Of a stretch of DNA of 25,900 bases, positions 16,952 to 24,630 are shown piece by piece. Origin of the DNA: Brevibacillus_F sp035644815. GTDB taxonomy: Bacteria; Bacillota; Bacilli; Brevibacillales; Brevibacillaceae. The position numbers and the translations under genes are program-made. The stretch is from assembly GCA_035644815.1 (NCBI GenBank), contig DASQNU010000002.1, positions 1 to 25,900 on the forward strand, in the 5' to 3' direction. Within the stretch, counting starts at the first letter, position 1. The number at the start of each line of letters is the position of its first letter. The notes under the pieces are model-generated. The model did not search any database. It had not been told where the DNA came from and saw nothing but the letters and a program-made list of their open reading frames with translations.

Positions 16952-16975
16952 ACTTTATATACATAAAAGTATAAT
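16947..16975. promoter_or_regulatory. Operator-like palindrome in the SDR promoter
   Basis: ATTATACTTT at 16947-16956 and AAAGTATAAT at 16966-16975 are perfect 10-bp arms around 9 bases. The palindrome overlaps the -10 and probable start point of the SDR gene and lies 29 bases before its ATG. This is typical of a dimeric repressor site; the repressor is unknown. Confidence 0.55.
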
Positions 16976-17003
16976 AAAGCGCATTCGTAAAGGTGGGCTG
17001 GGC

Positions 17004-17726
17004 ATGAATAATTACCAGAAGGTAGTGATGATTACAGGTGCTTCAAGAGGATTGGGTCGCGCACTCGCTCTTGCTTTTGCCAGCATAGGAGCACGTTTGG
17101 CTTTATGTGCACGAACAGAACAAGCGCTTCATCGGGTCAAGGAAGAAGCGGAGTCGCTGGGGGCAGCAGAGGTGTTGATCGCAACGGCGGATGCTTCCGT
17201 AGCCGCAGACATTGACCAATTCGTCACCGCAGCTGAAGAGCGTTTTGGTCAGATCGATGTGCTCATCAATAATGCAGCGATTCTTGGCCCGAGCCCGATG
17301 CCTCTGTTGCTGGATTATCCCGATGAAGCTTTCTTGGAAACCATCCGTGTCAATACGATGGGACCCTTTCTAGCAACCAAACGAGTGTTACCAGGCATGC
17401 TTCGGCGTGGGCAAGGGTCAGTCATTCATGTATCCTCCGAAGCAGGGCAAACCGGATTTGCCGGCTGGGGTGCATATGGGGTGTCCAAGTTTGCCTTGGA
17501 AGGACTCGCGCAGACTTGGGCGAATGAACTGAGAGATACGCCCGTGCGAATGAATTGGGTCGATCCAGGCAGCATGGCCACCGACATGATGGCACAGGCG
17601 GATCCTAACCCCAGCTATTCACTTGCTGACCCGCAGCATGTCGCGGATGTATTTCTCTACTTGGCCTCGCCGGAAGCAAAAGACTTTCACGGACAGCGGT
17701 TTGTCGCCAAAGATTTTGTGCGTTAG
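17004..17726 (+). CDS. Short-chain dehydrogenase/reductase (SDR)
   Basis: This 240-residue classical SDR has all the expected landmarks. The nucleotide-binding TGASRGLG is at residues 11-18 and NNAA at 89-92. The catalytic serine is in HVSSEAG (S144 or S145), with Y158 and K162 in YGVSK. WVDPGSMATDM follows the active site. R37 after the second strand (LCARTE) hints at NADP preference; this is inference. It catalyses NAD(P)-linked oxidation or reduction of an unknown alcohol or carbonyl. The ATG at 17004 follows AAAGGTGG at 16989-16996 with 7 bases between. The frame upstream to 16923 covers the promoter and palindrome and is not likely coding. No intrinsic terminator is clear after it. Confidence 0.9.
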   Translation: MNNYQKVVMITGASRGLGRALALAFASIGARLALCARTEQALHRVKEEAESLGAAEVLIATADASVAADIDQFVTAAEERFGQIDVLINNAAILGPSPMPLLLDYPDEAFLETIRVNTMGPFLATKRVLPGMLRRGQGSVIHVSSEAGQTGFAGWGAYGVSKFALEGLAQTWANELRDTPVRMNWVDPGSMATDMMAQADPNPSYSLADPQHVADVFLYLASPEAKDFHGQRFVAKDFVR

Positions 17727-17918
17727 ATCGCTTGCCGAAACAGAATCAACCTAACACCTACTGACGATTGGTTCGCTCCCATCAAACGTGAACTCTTTCG
17801 TCTTTTTTCATATGGCCACCGCATGATTCATGGTAAAGTGAAAGAAAAGATGATATCCCAGATACTGGGGTAAGGGCTACGGTATACGTCATCAGCTATG
17901 CATGGGAGGGAAAGAAAG

Positions 17919-18848
17919 TTGGAGCGAAAAATCAAAGTTGGAATCGTTGGGTTAGGGGGAATTGCCCAGAAAGTCTATCTGCCCATATTAGCCAATGAAA
18001 AAGAATGGTCCCTGATCGGTGCCTATTCGCCGACACGCAGCAAGCGTGAAGCGATTTGTCAGGCGAATCGGATCACACCTTATGAGAGCTTGACCGCCCT
18101 CGCTGGTGAGATCGATGCTGCTTTTGTCCATACGTCAACGCCGACGCATTATGAAGTGGTTTCATCCTTATTGAAAGAAGGCGTTGACGTCTACGTAGAC
18201 AAACCGTTAGCGGCAACCGTCGAGGAAGCAGAGCGATTGGTGGAGCTAAGTGAAAAGACAGGCAGAAAGCTGATGGTCGGGTTTAACCGCCGTTTCGCGC
18301 CATTTTATCAAAAAGCACAGGAGCTCGCTGGTGATACGGCGGCATGGGTTCGCATGGAAAAACATCGAATGAACGGCATCCTTCCCGATCACTATACACT
18401 CACTCTTCTGGATGATTACATACACCTGGTTGACCTTGCGCGCTGGATTGGCGGGGGAGAGGTCACACTCGTGGGCGGTCATATCACTACGGGAGAAAAG
18501 ACAGAACTGCTTCATACCAAGCATGCTTATCAGTCAGCAGCGGGACTCTACTTAGAAACCGGCATGCATCGCTCAGCTGGAACAGGCCGCGAATGTGTGG
18601 AATGGGTCTGCCACAATCGCGTGATCCGCGTCATTGATCTGGAGCAGATGGAGGTAGAGGAGGAGGGACGGACGACCGTACACCGACCTGGTTCCTGGGA
18701 TACCATCCTCAAACGCCGGGGCTTTATCGATGCAGTTGATCATTTTATTCAATCGATTTTAGGTGATACGCAACCCGTGGTAGATGGCAGGGAGGGCTTG
18801 CGTACCCAACAGCTGTTGCAGCAATTAATAACCCAGGAAAGGTTTTAA
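17919..18848 (+). CDS. Gfo/Idh/MocA-family oxidoreductase
   Basis: The 309-residue product has an N-terminal Rossmann fold with VGIVGLGGIAQKVYLP (GLGGIA at residues 11-16). DKPLA at 94-98 is the EKP-like motif whose lysine acts in catalysis and cofactor binding in this family. FNRRFAP and a C-terminal alpha/beta domain follow. Members oxidise or reduce sugars, inositols or related compounds with NAD(P); the substrate here is unknown. TTG at 17919 is preferred: GGGAGGG at 17904-17910 is 8 bases before it, while the in-frame ATG at 17898 would place that site inside the gene. The gene is monocistronic and followed by a terminator. Confidence 0.88.
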   Translation: MERKIKVGIVGLGGIAQKVYLPILANEKEWSLIGAYSPTRSKREAICQANRITPYESLTALAGEIDAAFVHTSTPTHYEVVSSLLKEGVDVYVDKPLAATVEEAERLVELSEKTGRKLMVGFNRRFAPFYQKAQELAGDTAAWVRMEKHRMNGILPDHYTLTLLDDYIHLVDLARWIGGGEVTLVGGHITTGEKTELLHTKHAYQSAAGLYLETGMHRSAGTGRECVEWVCHNRVIRVIDLEQMEVEEEGRTTVHRPGSWDTILKRRGFIDAVDHFIQSILGDTQPVVDGREGLRTQQLLQQLITQERF

Positions 18849-18882
18849 GTCGTTTGGAGAGAATAAGGGAATTCGGTAGAGG

Positions 18883-18923
18883 CCCGCACGAGTCCGTTTT
18901 AAAAAAGGATCGTGCGGGTCTTT
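18883..18923 (+). terminator. Intrinsic terminator
   Basis: CCCGCACGA at 18883-18891 pairs with TCGTGCGGG at 18910-18918. Three more pairs (TCC/GGA) lie inside after a one-base bulge, and a short TCTTT tail follows. It ends the Gfo/Idh/MocA transcript just before the efflux promoter. Confidence 0.75.
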
Positions 18924-18950
18924 ACAATCAGAAAGGGAGCATCATATAAT
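18921..18950 (+). promoter_or_regulatory. Promoter of the ABC export operon
   Basis: TTTACA (18921-18926), an 18-base spacer and TATAAT (18945-18950). The expected start point, about 18957, lies just before the first operator copy, so a bound repressor would block clearance. Confidence 0.65.
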
Positions 18951-18960
18951 GAACCTGATT

Positions 18961-18979
18961 AGCGAGTGATTACTCACTT
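18961..18979. promoter_or_regulatory. Operator copy 1 for the TetR regulator
   Basis: The 19-base site contains the dyad AGTGA-TTAC-TCACT (18965-18978). It lies at the predicted transcription start of the export operon, whose last gene encodes a TetR repressor. An identical copy lies 58 bases downstream. Confidence 0.75.
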
Positions 18980-19018
18980 AATAAAGACGAAGCAATGATT
19001 ATTTTTTTAACGCATAAA

Positions 19019-19037
19019 AGCGAGTGATTACTCACTT
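19019..19037. promoter_or_regulatory. Operator copy 2 for the TetR regulator
   Basis: This is identical over 19 bases to the copy at 18961-18979. It sits 23 bases before the first start codon, ahead of the ribosome binding site AAGGGGGG (19045-19052). Confidence 0.75.
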
Positions 19038-19060
19038 TTATATCAAGGGGGGAACCTTTT

Positions 19061-20251
19061 ATGACCAAACGTTTTTTGACAAACGCATTCATCCTCGCGA
19101 TTCCCATGCTGCTGTCGGCGTGTGCGTGGCAAAGCTCGGAAGCCGTAATCTCAGGAACAATTGAAGCCGAAGAGGTGCCAATCGTCGCCGAGGTTGGGGG
19201 CAGCATAGAAACGGTAAAGGTGGAGGAAGGTGCTGCATTGTCGCAGAACCAGGTCATCGCCGAAATCGACAAACGATCCTACCAGATCAGTGCAGAGGAA
19301 GCGGAGGCGATCCTTGCGCAAGCTTCTGCCAAATTGGATGAGGCCAAGTCGGGGACACGCAATCAAACGGTGAAAAAGGGAATCGCTTCGGTTCAGCAGG
19401 CAAATGCCAATATTCAGTTGTCTGAGGCGCGAACCAAGCAGGCTCAGGCCAATCTGATGCGGACCAAAGACCAGCTTGATCAGGTAGAATCGCAATTAGC
19501 CGGAGCGCAAAAAACGCTGGCTTTTCAGCAGGAACGCTTGAGTGAGTCGGCTGATCTGTTCCGTAATGGCGCCATATCCAAGCGTGATCACGATACCCAG
19601 CAGGAGGCTGTCAATGTAGCGCAGACGCAGGTCAACCAACTGAATGCACAAGTAGCTGCAGCCCGTTCGCAATTCTTGGCCGCGCAGGAAGATCTGGAGG
19701 CTGCACGTGCCCAGACAGGTACAGCCAAAGCACAGTGGGAAAGCGCTGCCGCTGAGCTCGATCTGCTGCAGGAAGGAAGCACGGATTATGTGATCAGGCA
19801 ATTGGTTGCCGCTGAAAAGCAAGCAAGAGCGAAGCTTGATCAGGCAAAGCTGCAGTTAGAGAAAACAACGATCAAGGCGCCTGAAGCGGGCATCCTTTTG
19901 CGCAAAAATGTCACCGAAGGCGAAGTAGCAAAGACGGGTGCTGTCCTGTTTACGATGATGAAAAAAGATCAATTAAAAGTGAAGGTGTATATCCCGGAAG
20001 CTGATCTGGGGCAAGTCCGTACCGGACAAAAGGTCGGAATACAAGTAGATGCTTATCCCAATGAAACCTTCCAAGGGGTTATTACTACGATTGCGGATCA
20101 GGCCGAGTTCACTCCGAAAAATGTGCAAACCAAAGACGAACGGACCAAGCTGGTTTTTGCCGTGACCATTGAAATTCAAACAGGCTTGGATAAGCTCAAG
20201 CCGGGCATGCCCGCGGATGTGCTGCTACCAGAAGGGGTGGAAGCACCATGA
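19061..20251 (+). CDS. HlyD-type membrane-fusion lipoprotein of ABC exporter
   Basis: This 396-residue periplasmic-adaptor-like protein starts with a lipoprotein signal peptide ending LLSAC, with lipidation expected at C21. It has a first biotinyl-lipoyl half (PIVAEVGGSIETVKVEEGAALSQNQVIAEID) and a long Gln/Ala-rich coiled-coil hairpin at about residues 75-270. The second lipoyl half (IKAPEAGILLRKNVTEGEV) and a beta-barrel domain with VKVYIPEADLGQVRTGQKV follow. It resembles E. coli YbhG and links an ABC pump to substrate capture or release at the outer face. The ATG has a strong AAGGGGGG 8 bases upstream. Its stop overlaps the next gene start (ATGA), so the operon is tightly coupled. Confidence 0.9.
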   Translation: MTKRFLTNAFILAIPMLLSACAWQSSEAVISGTIEAEEVPIVAEVGGSIETVKVEEGAALSQNQVIAEIDKRSYQISAEEAEAILAQASAKLDEAKSGTRNQTVKKGIASVQQANANIQLSEARTKQAQANLMRTKDQLDQVESQLAGAQKTLAFQQERLSESADLFRNGAISKRDHDTQQEAVNVAQTQVNQLNAQVAAARSQFLAAQEDLEAARAQTGTAKAQWESAAAELDLLQEGSTDYVIRQLVAAEKQARAKLDQAKLQLEKTTIKAPEAGILLRKNVTEGEVAKTGAVLFTMMKKDQLKVKVYIPEADLGQVRTGQKVGIQVDAYPNETFQGVITTIADQAEFTPKNVQTKDERTKLVFAVTIEIQTGLDKLKPGMPADVLLPEGVEAP

Positions 20252-21021
20252 ACATAGCTATCCAATGTGAACAGTTGACGAAACGCTTTGGAGCGCGAGT
20301 AGCCGTCAATAATCTTTCCATCGAGATTCCAAAGGGCTCGATCTATGGCTTTCTGGGACCAAACGGCTCGGGAAAATCGACGACCATCCGGATGCTGTGC
20401 GGGCTATTGGTGCCTACCTCGGGAACAGGCACGGTGCTTGGATTTGATGTGATGACGCAAAGCGAAGAGATCAAGCAACGAATCGGCTACATGTCGCAAA
20501 AATTCAGTCTGTATGAGGATTTGACCGTAGAGGAGAACCTTGATTTCTATGCCGGGATCTATGGCATTGATGGGGAACTTCGCAAACAACGCAAGATAGA
20601 GCTGATCGAGATGGCCGGACTGACCGGGCGGGAACCGCAGCTGGCAGGCTCACTGTCCGGAGGCTGGAAGCAGCGCTTGGCACTTTCTTGTGCCTTGCTG
20701 CATGAGCCGGAACTGTTGATCCTCGATGAGCCGACGGCAGGTGTAGATCCCGTGTCGCGCCGGATTTTCTGGGACGTCATTCACGATCTGGCCAAAAAGG
20801 GCATTACGGTATTAGTCACCACGCACTATATGGATGAAGCGCAGACCTGCGACTGGATCGGCTTTATTTTCTTTGGCAATTTGCTTGCCCAAGGGACCCC
20901 GCAGGAATTGATCGAGCGTCTGCAGGTCCACAATCTGGAGGATGTATTCGTCACGCTTGTCCAGCAGGAGGAACAGCGTCAGGCAGCGCTCCAGGCCGGT
21001 GCGAAGGGGGCGTCACGATGA
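20248..21021 (+). CDS. ABC transporter ATP-binding protein (export type)
   Basis: The 257-residue nucleotide-binding domain has Walker A GPNGSGKST (residues 37-45), the Q-loop at YMSQKFSLYEDLTV (Q84), signature LSGGW (136-140), Walker B LLILDE (156-161) and switch His193 in TTHYMDEA. The layout and YMSQKFSLYEDLTV resemble the YbhF/CcmA-type ATPases that drive ABC-2 exporters. It overlaps its neighbours on both sides by 4 bases (start 20248 in the hlyD-like stop, stop in the permease start). The Trp in place of the usual Gln after SGG (SGGWKQRL) is common in this subgroup. Confidence 0.94.
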   Translation: MNIAIQCEQLTKRFGARVAVNNLSIEIPKGSIYGFLGPNGSGKSTTIRMLCGLLVPTSGTGTVLGFDVMTQSEEIKQRIGYMSQKFSLYEDLTVEENLDFYAGIYGIDGELRKQRKIELIEMAGLTGREPQLAGSLSGGWKQRLALSCALLHEPELLILDEPTAGVDPVSRRIFWDVIHDLAKKGITVLVTTHYMDEAQTCDWIGFIFFGNLLAQGTPQELIERLQVHNLEDVFVTLVQQEEQRQAALQAGAKGASR

Positions 21022-22157
21022 AACGTTTCAGCCTGTCACGCTATCTTTCCATCGTACGCAAGGAAATCATCCAGATCAAACGCGACAGACCCAGCTTGGG
21101 CATCGCCTTGGTCATGCCGATTATGCTGCTGTTTTTATTCGGGTACGCGGTGAACACAGACGTGGATCACATCCAGACAGCGGTTTGGGATCAGAGCAAA
21201 AGCCAGCATAGCCGTGAATTGATCAGCAATTTTGTACACACGGAATATTTTGATGCAGCCGTCTATGTGGAAAGCTATCACGAGCTGGAAACCATGATCG
21301 ACAACGGCACCGTGGATGCGGCGATTGTCATTCCTCCCGACTATGCGCATCGTTTGGATAACAATGAGCAGGTCGATGTCCAGCTGCTCATCAACGGCTC
21401 CGATCCGAACATCGCCCGGACCGCTTCTGCGAATGCCATGCTGACGGTGCAAAACAAGGCCATCGGGATTCAGGAAACACGGATGGAAAAGGAAGGGATG
21501 GGGAAGCTGGAGCAGCCGCTTGAGCTGCAACCCCGTGTCTTGTTCAACCCAAATATGGAGAGCATCGTATTCAATATTCCGGGTCTAATCGGATTGATCA
21601 TGCAAAACGTGACGATGATTTTGACCGCCTTTTCATTGGTGCGGGAAAAGGAGCGGGGAACGATGGAGCAATTGATCGTGACCCCGATTCGACCACTTGA
21701 GTTGATGCTTGGAAAAATCACCCCTTATGTGTTTATTGGCTTTATTTCGTTTACCATTGTCCTGACGTTGGGGATTTTTTGGTTCGGTGTGCCTTTAAAA
21801 GGGAGCTTCCTGCTGCTGCTCACGCTTTCTATTCTGTTTCTGGTATCCACGCTGACATTGGGTATCTTTTTTTCCACCGTTGCCAAGACACAGCTGCAAG
21901 CGATGCAGCTGGCCTTTGCCTTTATCCTGCCGAGCGTGCTGCTCTCCGGCTTCATGTTTCCGCGCGATACGATGCCCGTCGTGATACAATGGATTGGCGG
22001 GCTTGTCCCGTTGACCTATTTTTTGGAAATCCTGCGCGGGATCTTTTTAAAGGGAGTCGATGCGTCCGCTCTCTGGCAAGACATTGTGGGCATGGTTGCC
22101 TTTTTTACCGTGATCATGACCGTCGCGATCCTGCGTTTTCGGAAAAAGATTGAGTAG
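21018..22157 (+). CDS. ABC-2 type permease
   Basis: The 379-residue protein has the ABC-2 exporter layout. A first membrane helix near residues 29-45 (LVMPIMLLFLFGYAV) is followed by an extracytoplasmic domain of about 130 residues, then five hydrophobic segments from about residue 188. The conserved LVREKERGTMEQLIVTPIRPLELMLGKI is the coupling-helix region between helices 2 and 3. It resembles E. coli YbhS/YbhR. In E. coli there are two permease genes; here one gene is present, so a homodimer is likely. Substrates are probably amphiphilic drugs or lipids, by analogy only. The ATG overlaps the ATPase stop. Confidence 0.92.
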   Translation: MKRFSLSRYLSIVRKEIIQIKRDRPSLGIALVMPIMLLFLFGYAVNTDVDHIQTAVWDQSKSQHSRELISNFVHTEYFDAAVYVESYHELETMIDNGTVDAAIVIPPDYAHRLDNNEQVDVQLLINGSDPNIARTASANAMLTVQNKAIGIQETRMEKEGMGKLEQPLELQPRVLFNPNMESIVFNIPGLIGLIMQNVTMILTAFSLVREKERGTMEQLIVTPIRPLELMLGKITPYVFIGFISFTIVLTLGIFWFGVPLKGSFLLLLTLSILFLVSTLTLGIFFSTVAKTQLQAMQLAFAFILPSVLLSGFMFPRDTMPVVIQWIGGLVPLTYFLEILRGIFLKGVDASALWQDIVGMVAFFTVIMTVAILRFRKKIE

Positions 22158-22175
22158 AGTGGGAAGGAGTTGACC

Positions 22176-22853
22176 TTGGCCTTGAGTCAATTCAGCTTTG
22201 AAGATAGCCTGCAAAAATTCGTGGATGAAATCAAAGATGAAAAAGAAATGACAGAGAAGCAAAAGCAAATCCTGGCCGCGTCTGTGAAGCTGTTTGCGAC
22301 AAAGGGCTTTCATGCCAGCTCAACGGCGGAGATCGCTAAGGAAGCAGGGGTGGCAGAAGGTACGATTTTTCGCCATTACAAATCAAAAAAGGATATTTTG
22401 ATCGCGGTGGTCGCTCCTTTGCTGGTCAAATTCGCGACGCCTTTTATCATCAAAGATGTGCGGAAGATCTTCAGCGAGCAGGAAAAGAAATCGGTAGCGC
22501 AGGTGATTACGCAGCTGGTGAAAAATCGGCTGGAGTTGATCGATGCCAATCTGAAGCATTTTCAGATCGTGATTCAGGAAGCGTTTTTTCATGAGGAATT
22601 GCGGGAAGCGTTGCTGCAATCAGTGGTCAAAGAAGCGCGGGGCTTGGCTACGCAGTTTATTACCGCACGGATCGAGAGCGGAGAGCTGCGGCCTTTGCCC
22701 CCTGATGTAGTCGTCCGCACCTTTATATCGATGGTGTTTGGCATGGTCTACTTCAAATATGTGGTCGATCCGGAGCAATACCGGGAACGCTCGGAGGAAG
22801 AGCAGATCGAGCTTGCGGTTGACATTTTGCTGAACGGCATTGCCAATCGCTGA
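22176..22853 (+). CDS. TetR/AcrR-family repressor of the export operon
   Basis: This 225-residue regulator has a TetR helix-turn-helix at about residues 28-75: QILAASVKLFATKGFHASSTAEIAKEAGVAEGTIFRHYKSKKDIL. The C-terminal part is a helical ligand-binding domain with no conserved signature. An extra acidic N-terminal helix of about 25 residues precedes the HTH. The TTG at 22176 is preferred, being 6 bases after GGGAAGGAG (22161-22169); the TTG at 22170 would touch that site, and a TTG at 22182 is the other alternative. It follows the permease by 18 bases. It probably binds the two identical palindromes at 18961 and 19019 and so regulates itself along with the pump. Confidence 0.9.
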   Translation: MALSQFSFEDSLQKFVDEIKDEKEMTEKQKQILAASVKLFATKGFHASSTAEIAKEAGVAEGTIFRHYKSKKDILIAVVAPLLVKFATPFIIKDVRKIFSEQEKKSVAQVITQLVKNRLELIDANLKHFQIVIQEAFFHEELREALLQSVVKEARGLATQFITARIESGELRPLPPDVVVRTFISMVFGMVYFKYVVDPEQYRERSEEEQIELAVDILLNGIANR

Positions 22854-22886
22854 GGAAGTCAGAGAAACGGTCTTTCAGAAAAAAAG

Positions 22887-22913
22887 TTTTTACCAATTGG
22901 TTCGTGCTATACT
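22887..22913 (+). promoter_or_regulatory. Promoter of purU (extended -10)
   Basis: TGCTATACT gives an extended -10 (TATACT at 22908-22913). A weak TTTTTA at 22887-22892 lies 15 bases upstream. This suggests purU is transcribed separately from the TetR operon. Confidence 0.5.
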
Positions 22914-22952
22914 GGTGAGAAAACTTCAGAGAAAGACAAGGAGTGGGTTTAC

Positions 22953-23858
22953 ATGCATCAATTATCGGATCGGGAGTGGCAAAGATACCGCGAAAAAAAT
23001 AAAGACCGCGGGCGTTTGCTGATCGATTGCCCGGACAGACCAGGAATCGTGGCGGCTGTATCACGGTTTCTGTTTGAGCAGGGGGCGAACATTTCCCAGT
23101 CTGATCAATATACGACAGATCCGGAAACAGGCTCTTTCTTCATGCGGGTCGAGTTTGACTTGCCTGGCCTGGAAGCGAGATATGAGGAGATCAAGAAGCA
23201 GTTTGCTGAGACGGTCGGCCAGCCGTTCGAAATGAGCTGGGCGTTGCTGGAAGGCAAGAAACGCAAGCGCATGGCGATTTTCACCTCGAAGGAGGACCAT
23301 GCCCTGCTGGAACTGTTGTGGCAATGGAAATCGGGAGCGCTGCATGCGGATATCGCCATGGTCATCAGCAACCATCCGGATTCCCGGGAAACGGTCGAAT
23401 CGTTTGGCATTCCTTTCTACCATATCCCGGTCACCAAAGAGACAAAGGCGGAGGCAGAGGCGAAGCAATTGGAGCTGCTCTCGCAAGGAATTGATCTGAT
23501 TGTCCTTGCCCGCTATATGCAAATTCTCTCCCCAAAATTTTTGGAGATATTCCCGAACCGAGTGATCAATATCCATCATTCGTTTTTGCCGGCATTTGTC
23601 GGGGCCAAGCCATATGAGCAAGCGTTTCGCAGAGGCGTGAAGCTCATCGGAGCGACTGCCCACTATGTTACCGAGGAGCTCGATGCAGGGCCGATCATCG
23701 AGCAGGATGTGCAGCGCGTAACCCATGGCAATGATGTGGAGTCGCTGAAGCAGATCGGACGCCAAGTAGAGCGTACCGTGCTGGCACGTGCGGTCGCGTG
23801 GCATCTGGAAGATCGCGTGCTGGTGCATGGCAACAAGACGATCGTGTTTCCAGGTTAA
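22953..23858 (+). CDS. purU: Formyltetrahydrofolate deformylase
   Basis: The 301-residue enzyme hydrolyses 10-formyl-tetrahydrofolate to formate and tetrahydrofolate, balancing one-carbon pools. It has an N-terminal ACT-type regulatory domain at about residues 20-100 (DCPDRPGIVAAVSRFLFEQG) and a formyltransferase-fold catalytic domain. The catalytic triad known from PurN and PurU is visible: N206 and H208 in NIHHSFLPAF, and D244 in TEELDAGPII. The length matches the family. The ATG follows AAGGAG at 22938-22943 with 9 bases between. It is a stand-alone gene, not part of a purine operon here. It converges on the esterase operon across a shared terminator. Confidence 0.95.
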   Translation: MHQLSDREWQRYREKNKDRGRLLIDCPDRPGIVAAVSRFLFEQGANISQSDQYTTDPETGSFFMRVEFDLPGLEARYEEIKKQFAETVGQPFEMSWALLEGKKRKRMAIFTSKEDHALLELLWQWKSGALHADIAMVISNHPDSRETVESFGIPFYHIPVTKETKAEAEAKQLELLSQGIDLIVLARYMQILSPKFLEIFPNRVINIHHSFLPAFVGAKPYEQAFRRGVKLIGATAHYVTEELDAGPIIEQDVQRVTHGNDVESLKQIGRQVERTVLARAVAWHLEDRVLVHGNKTIVFPG

Positions 23859-23881
23859 GCGAAACGCAAAGTGGCGTAAGC

Positions 23882-23911
23882 AAAAACCCATCCATGAGAG
23901 GATGGGTTTTT
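23882..23911. terminator. Bidirectional terminator
   Basis: AAAAACCCATCC (23882-23893) pairs perfectly with GGATGGGTTTTT (23900-23911) around a 6-base loop. T-runs on both strands let it end purU (plus) and the esterase operon (minus). Confidence 0.92.
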
Positions 23912-23945
23912 CGCTTATGAGACGGCAGGGCAAATCGGCATCTTC

Positions 23946-24629
23946 TCAGGATTCCAGCCCTTGCTCAACCTCCTTCACTTTTCGAATCACCAGGCCGATC
24001 GCTTCCTCTGCCTCTGGTCCAAGCAGCAACAGATGATCGGAGCGAGGAAAATAGTCCACTGAGATGCGCTGGCTGCCAACCTGCTGACGTAGATGTTCAG
24101 CGCTGATCGCCTGTACGGTATCATCCTGTTCGCCTTGTAATATGGCATAAGGGCAGGTAACCTGCGGCATCAGCTGCTTCGTTTCCTGGAGCAGGCGGCG
24201 GAATTGCAGCATGCTGCTCATGGGAATCCGGGTAGCGCCGCTGATGTAACGCGGAAAATGCGTGCGGAAATCAGTGGTAAGCTTACGGACCGCTTGCCGG
24301 ATATCCCAGTAATAGTACGGCGTATTTAACGTAAACAGATACTCTACCGGATACTTGGCGGCAAGATGCAACGCCAAAAGGCCGCCCATGGAAAACCCGA
24401 TGACGATGATGCGTTCTGCCCGCATCGTGAGTCGTTTATAGCCTTCTTCAGCGGAGAACAGCCAATCGTGGAGGGTGCTTTTTCCCAGCGCCTGACGCCC
24501 CAGCCCGTGTCCTTCCAGCGTCGGGCACTCGATGATGTAGCCTTCTTCCTGCAACGCCCGGGCGAGCGGCAGCACCTCGCGCACTTCTCCTGCAAAGCCG
24601 TGCAAGATCAGAATGCCGATTCGTGACAT
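23946..24629 (-). CDS. Alpha/beta hydrolase, Est30-like carboxylesterase
   Basis: The 227-residue hydrolase has the oxyanion-hole HGFAG at residues 10-14 and the nucleophile elbow GFSMGG with S80. A likely acid lies at D169/D170 (QGEQDDTV) and the catalytic histidine at H199 in RSDHLLLL. Size and motifs match the short cytosolic carboxylesterases of the Geobacillus Est30 and monoacylglycerol lipase type, which have a small cap. It hydrolyses short to medium acyl esters; the physiological substrate is unknown. ATG 24629 lies one base after the scoB stop. No Shine-Dalgarno sequence is visible before it, so translation probably depends on ribosomes finishing scoB. Confidence 0.88.
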   Translation of the reverse strand: MSRIGILILHGFAGEVREVLPLARALQEEGYIIECPTLEGHGLGRQALGKSTLHDWLFSAEEGYKRLTMRAERIIVIGFSMGGLLALHLAAKYPVEYLFTLNTPYYYWDIRQAVRKLTTDFRTHFPRYISGATRIPMSSMLQFRRLLQETKQLMPQVTCPYAILQGEQDDTVQAISAEHLRQQVGSQRISVDYFPRSDHLLLLGPEAEEAIGLVIRKVKEVEQGLES

Positions 24630-24630
24630 A

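Noticed and set aside
23061..23933. 290-codon minus-strand frame opposite purU.
   Set aside because: It lies fully antisense to a complete PurU with its catalytic residues and crosses the terminator.
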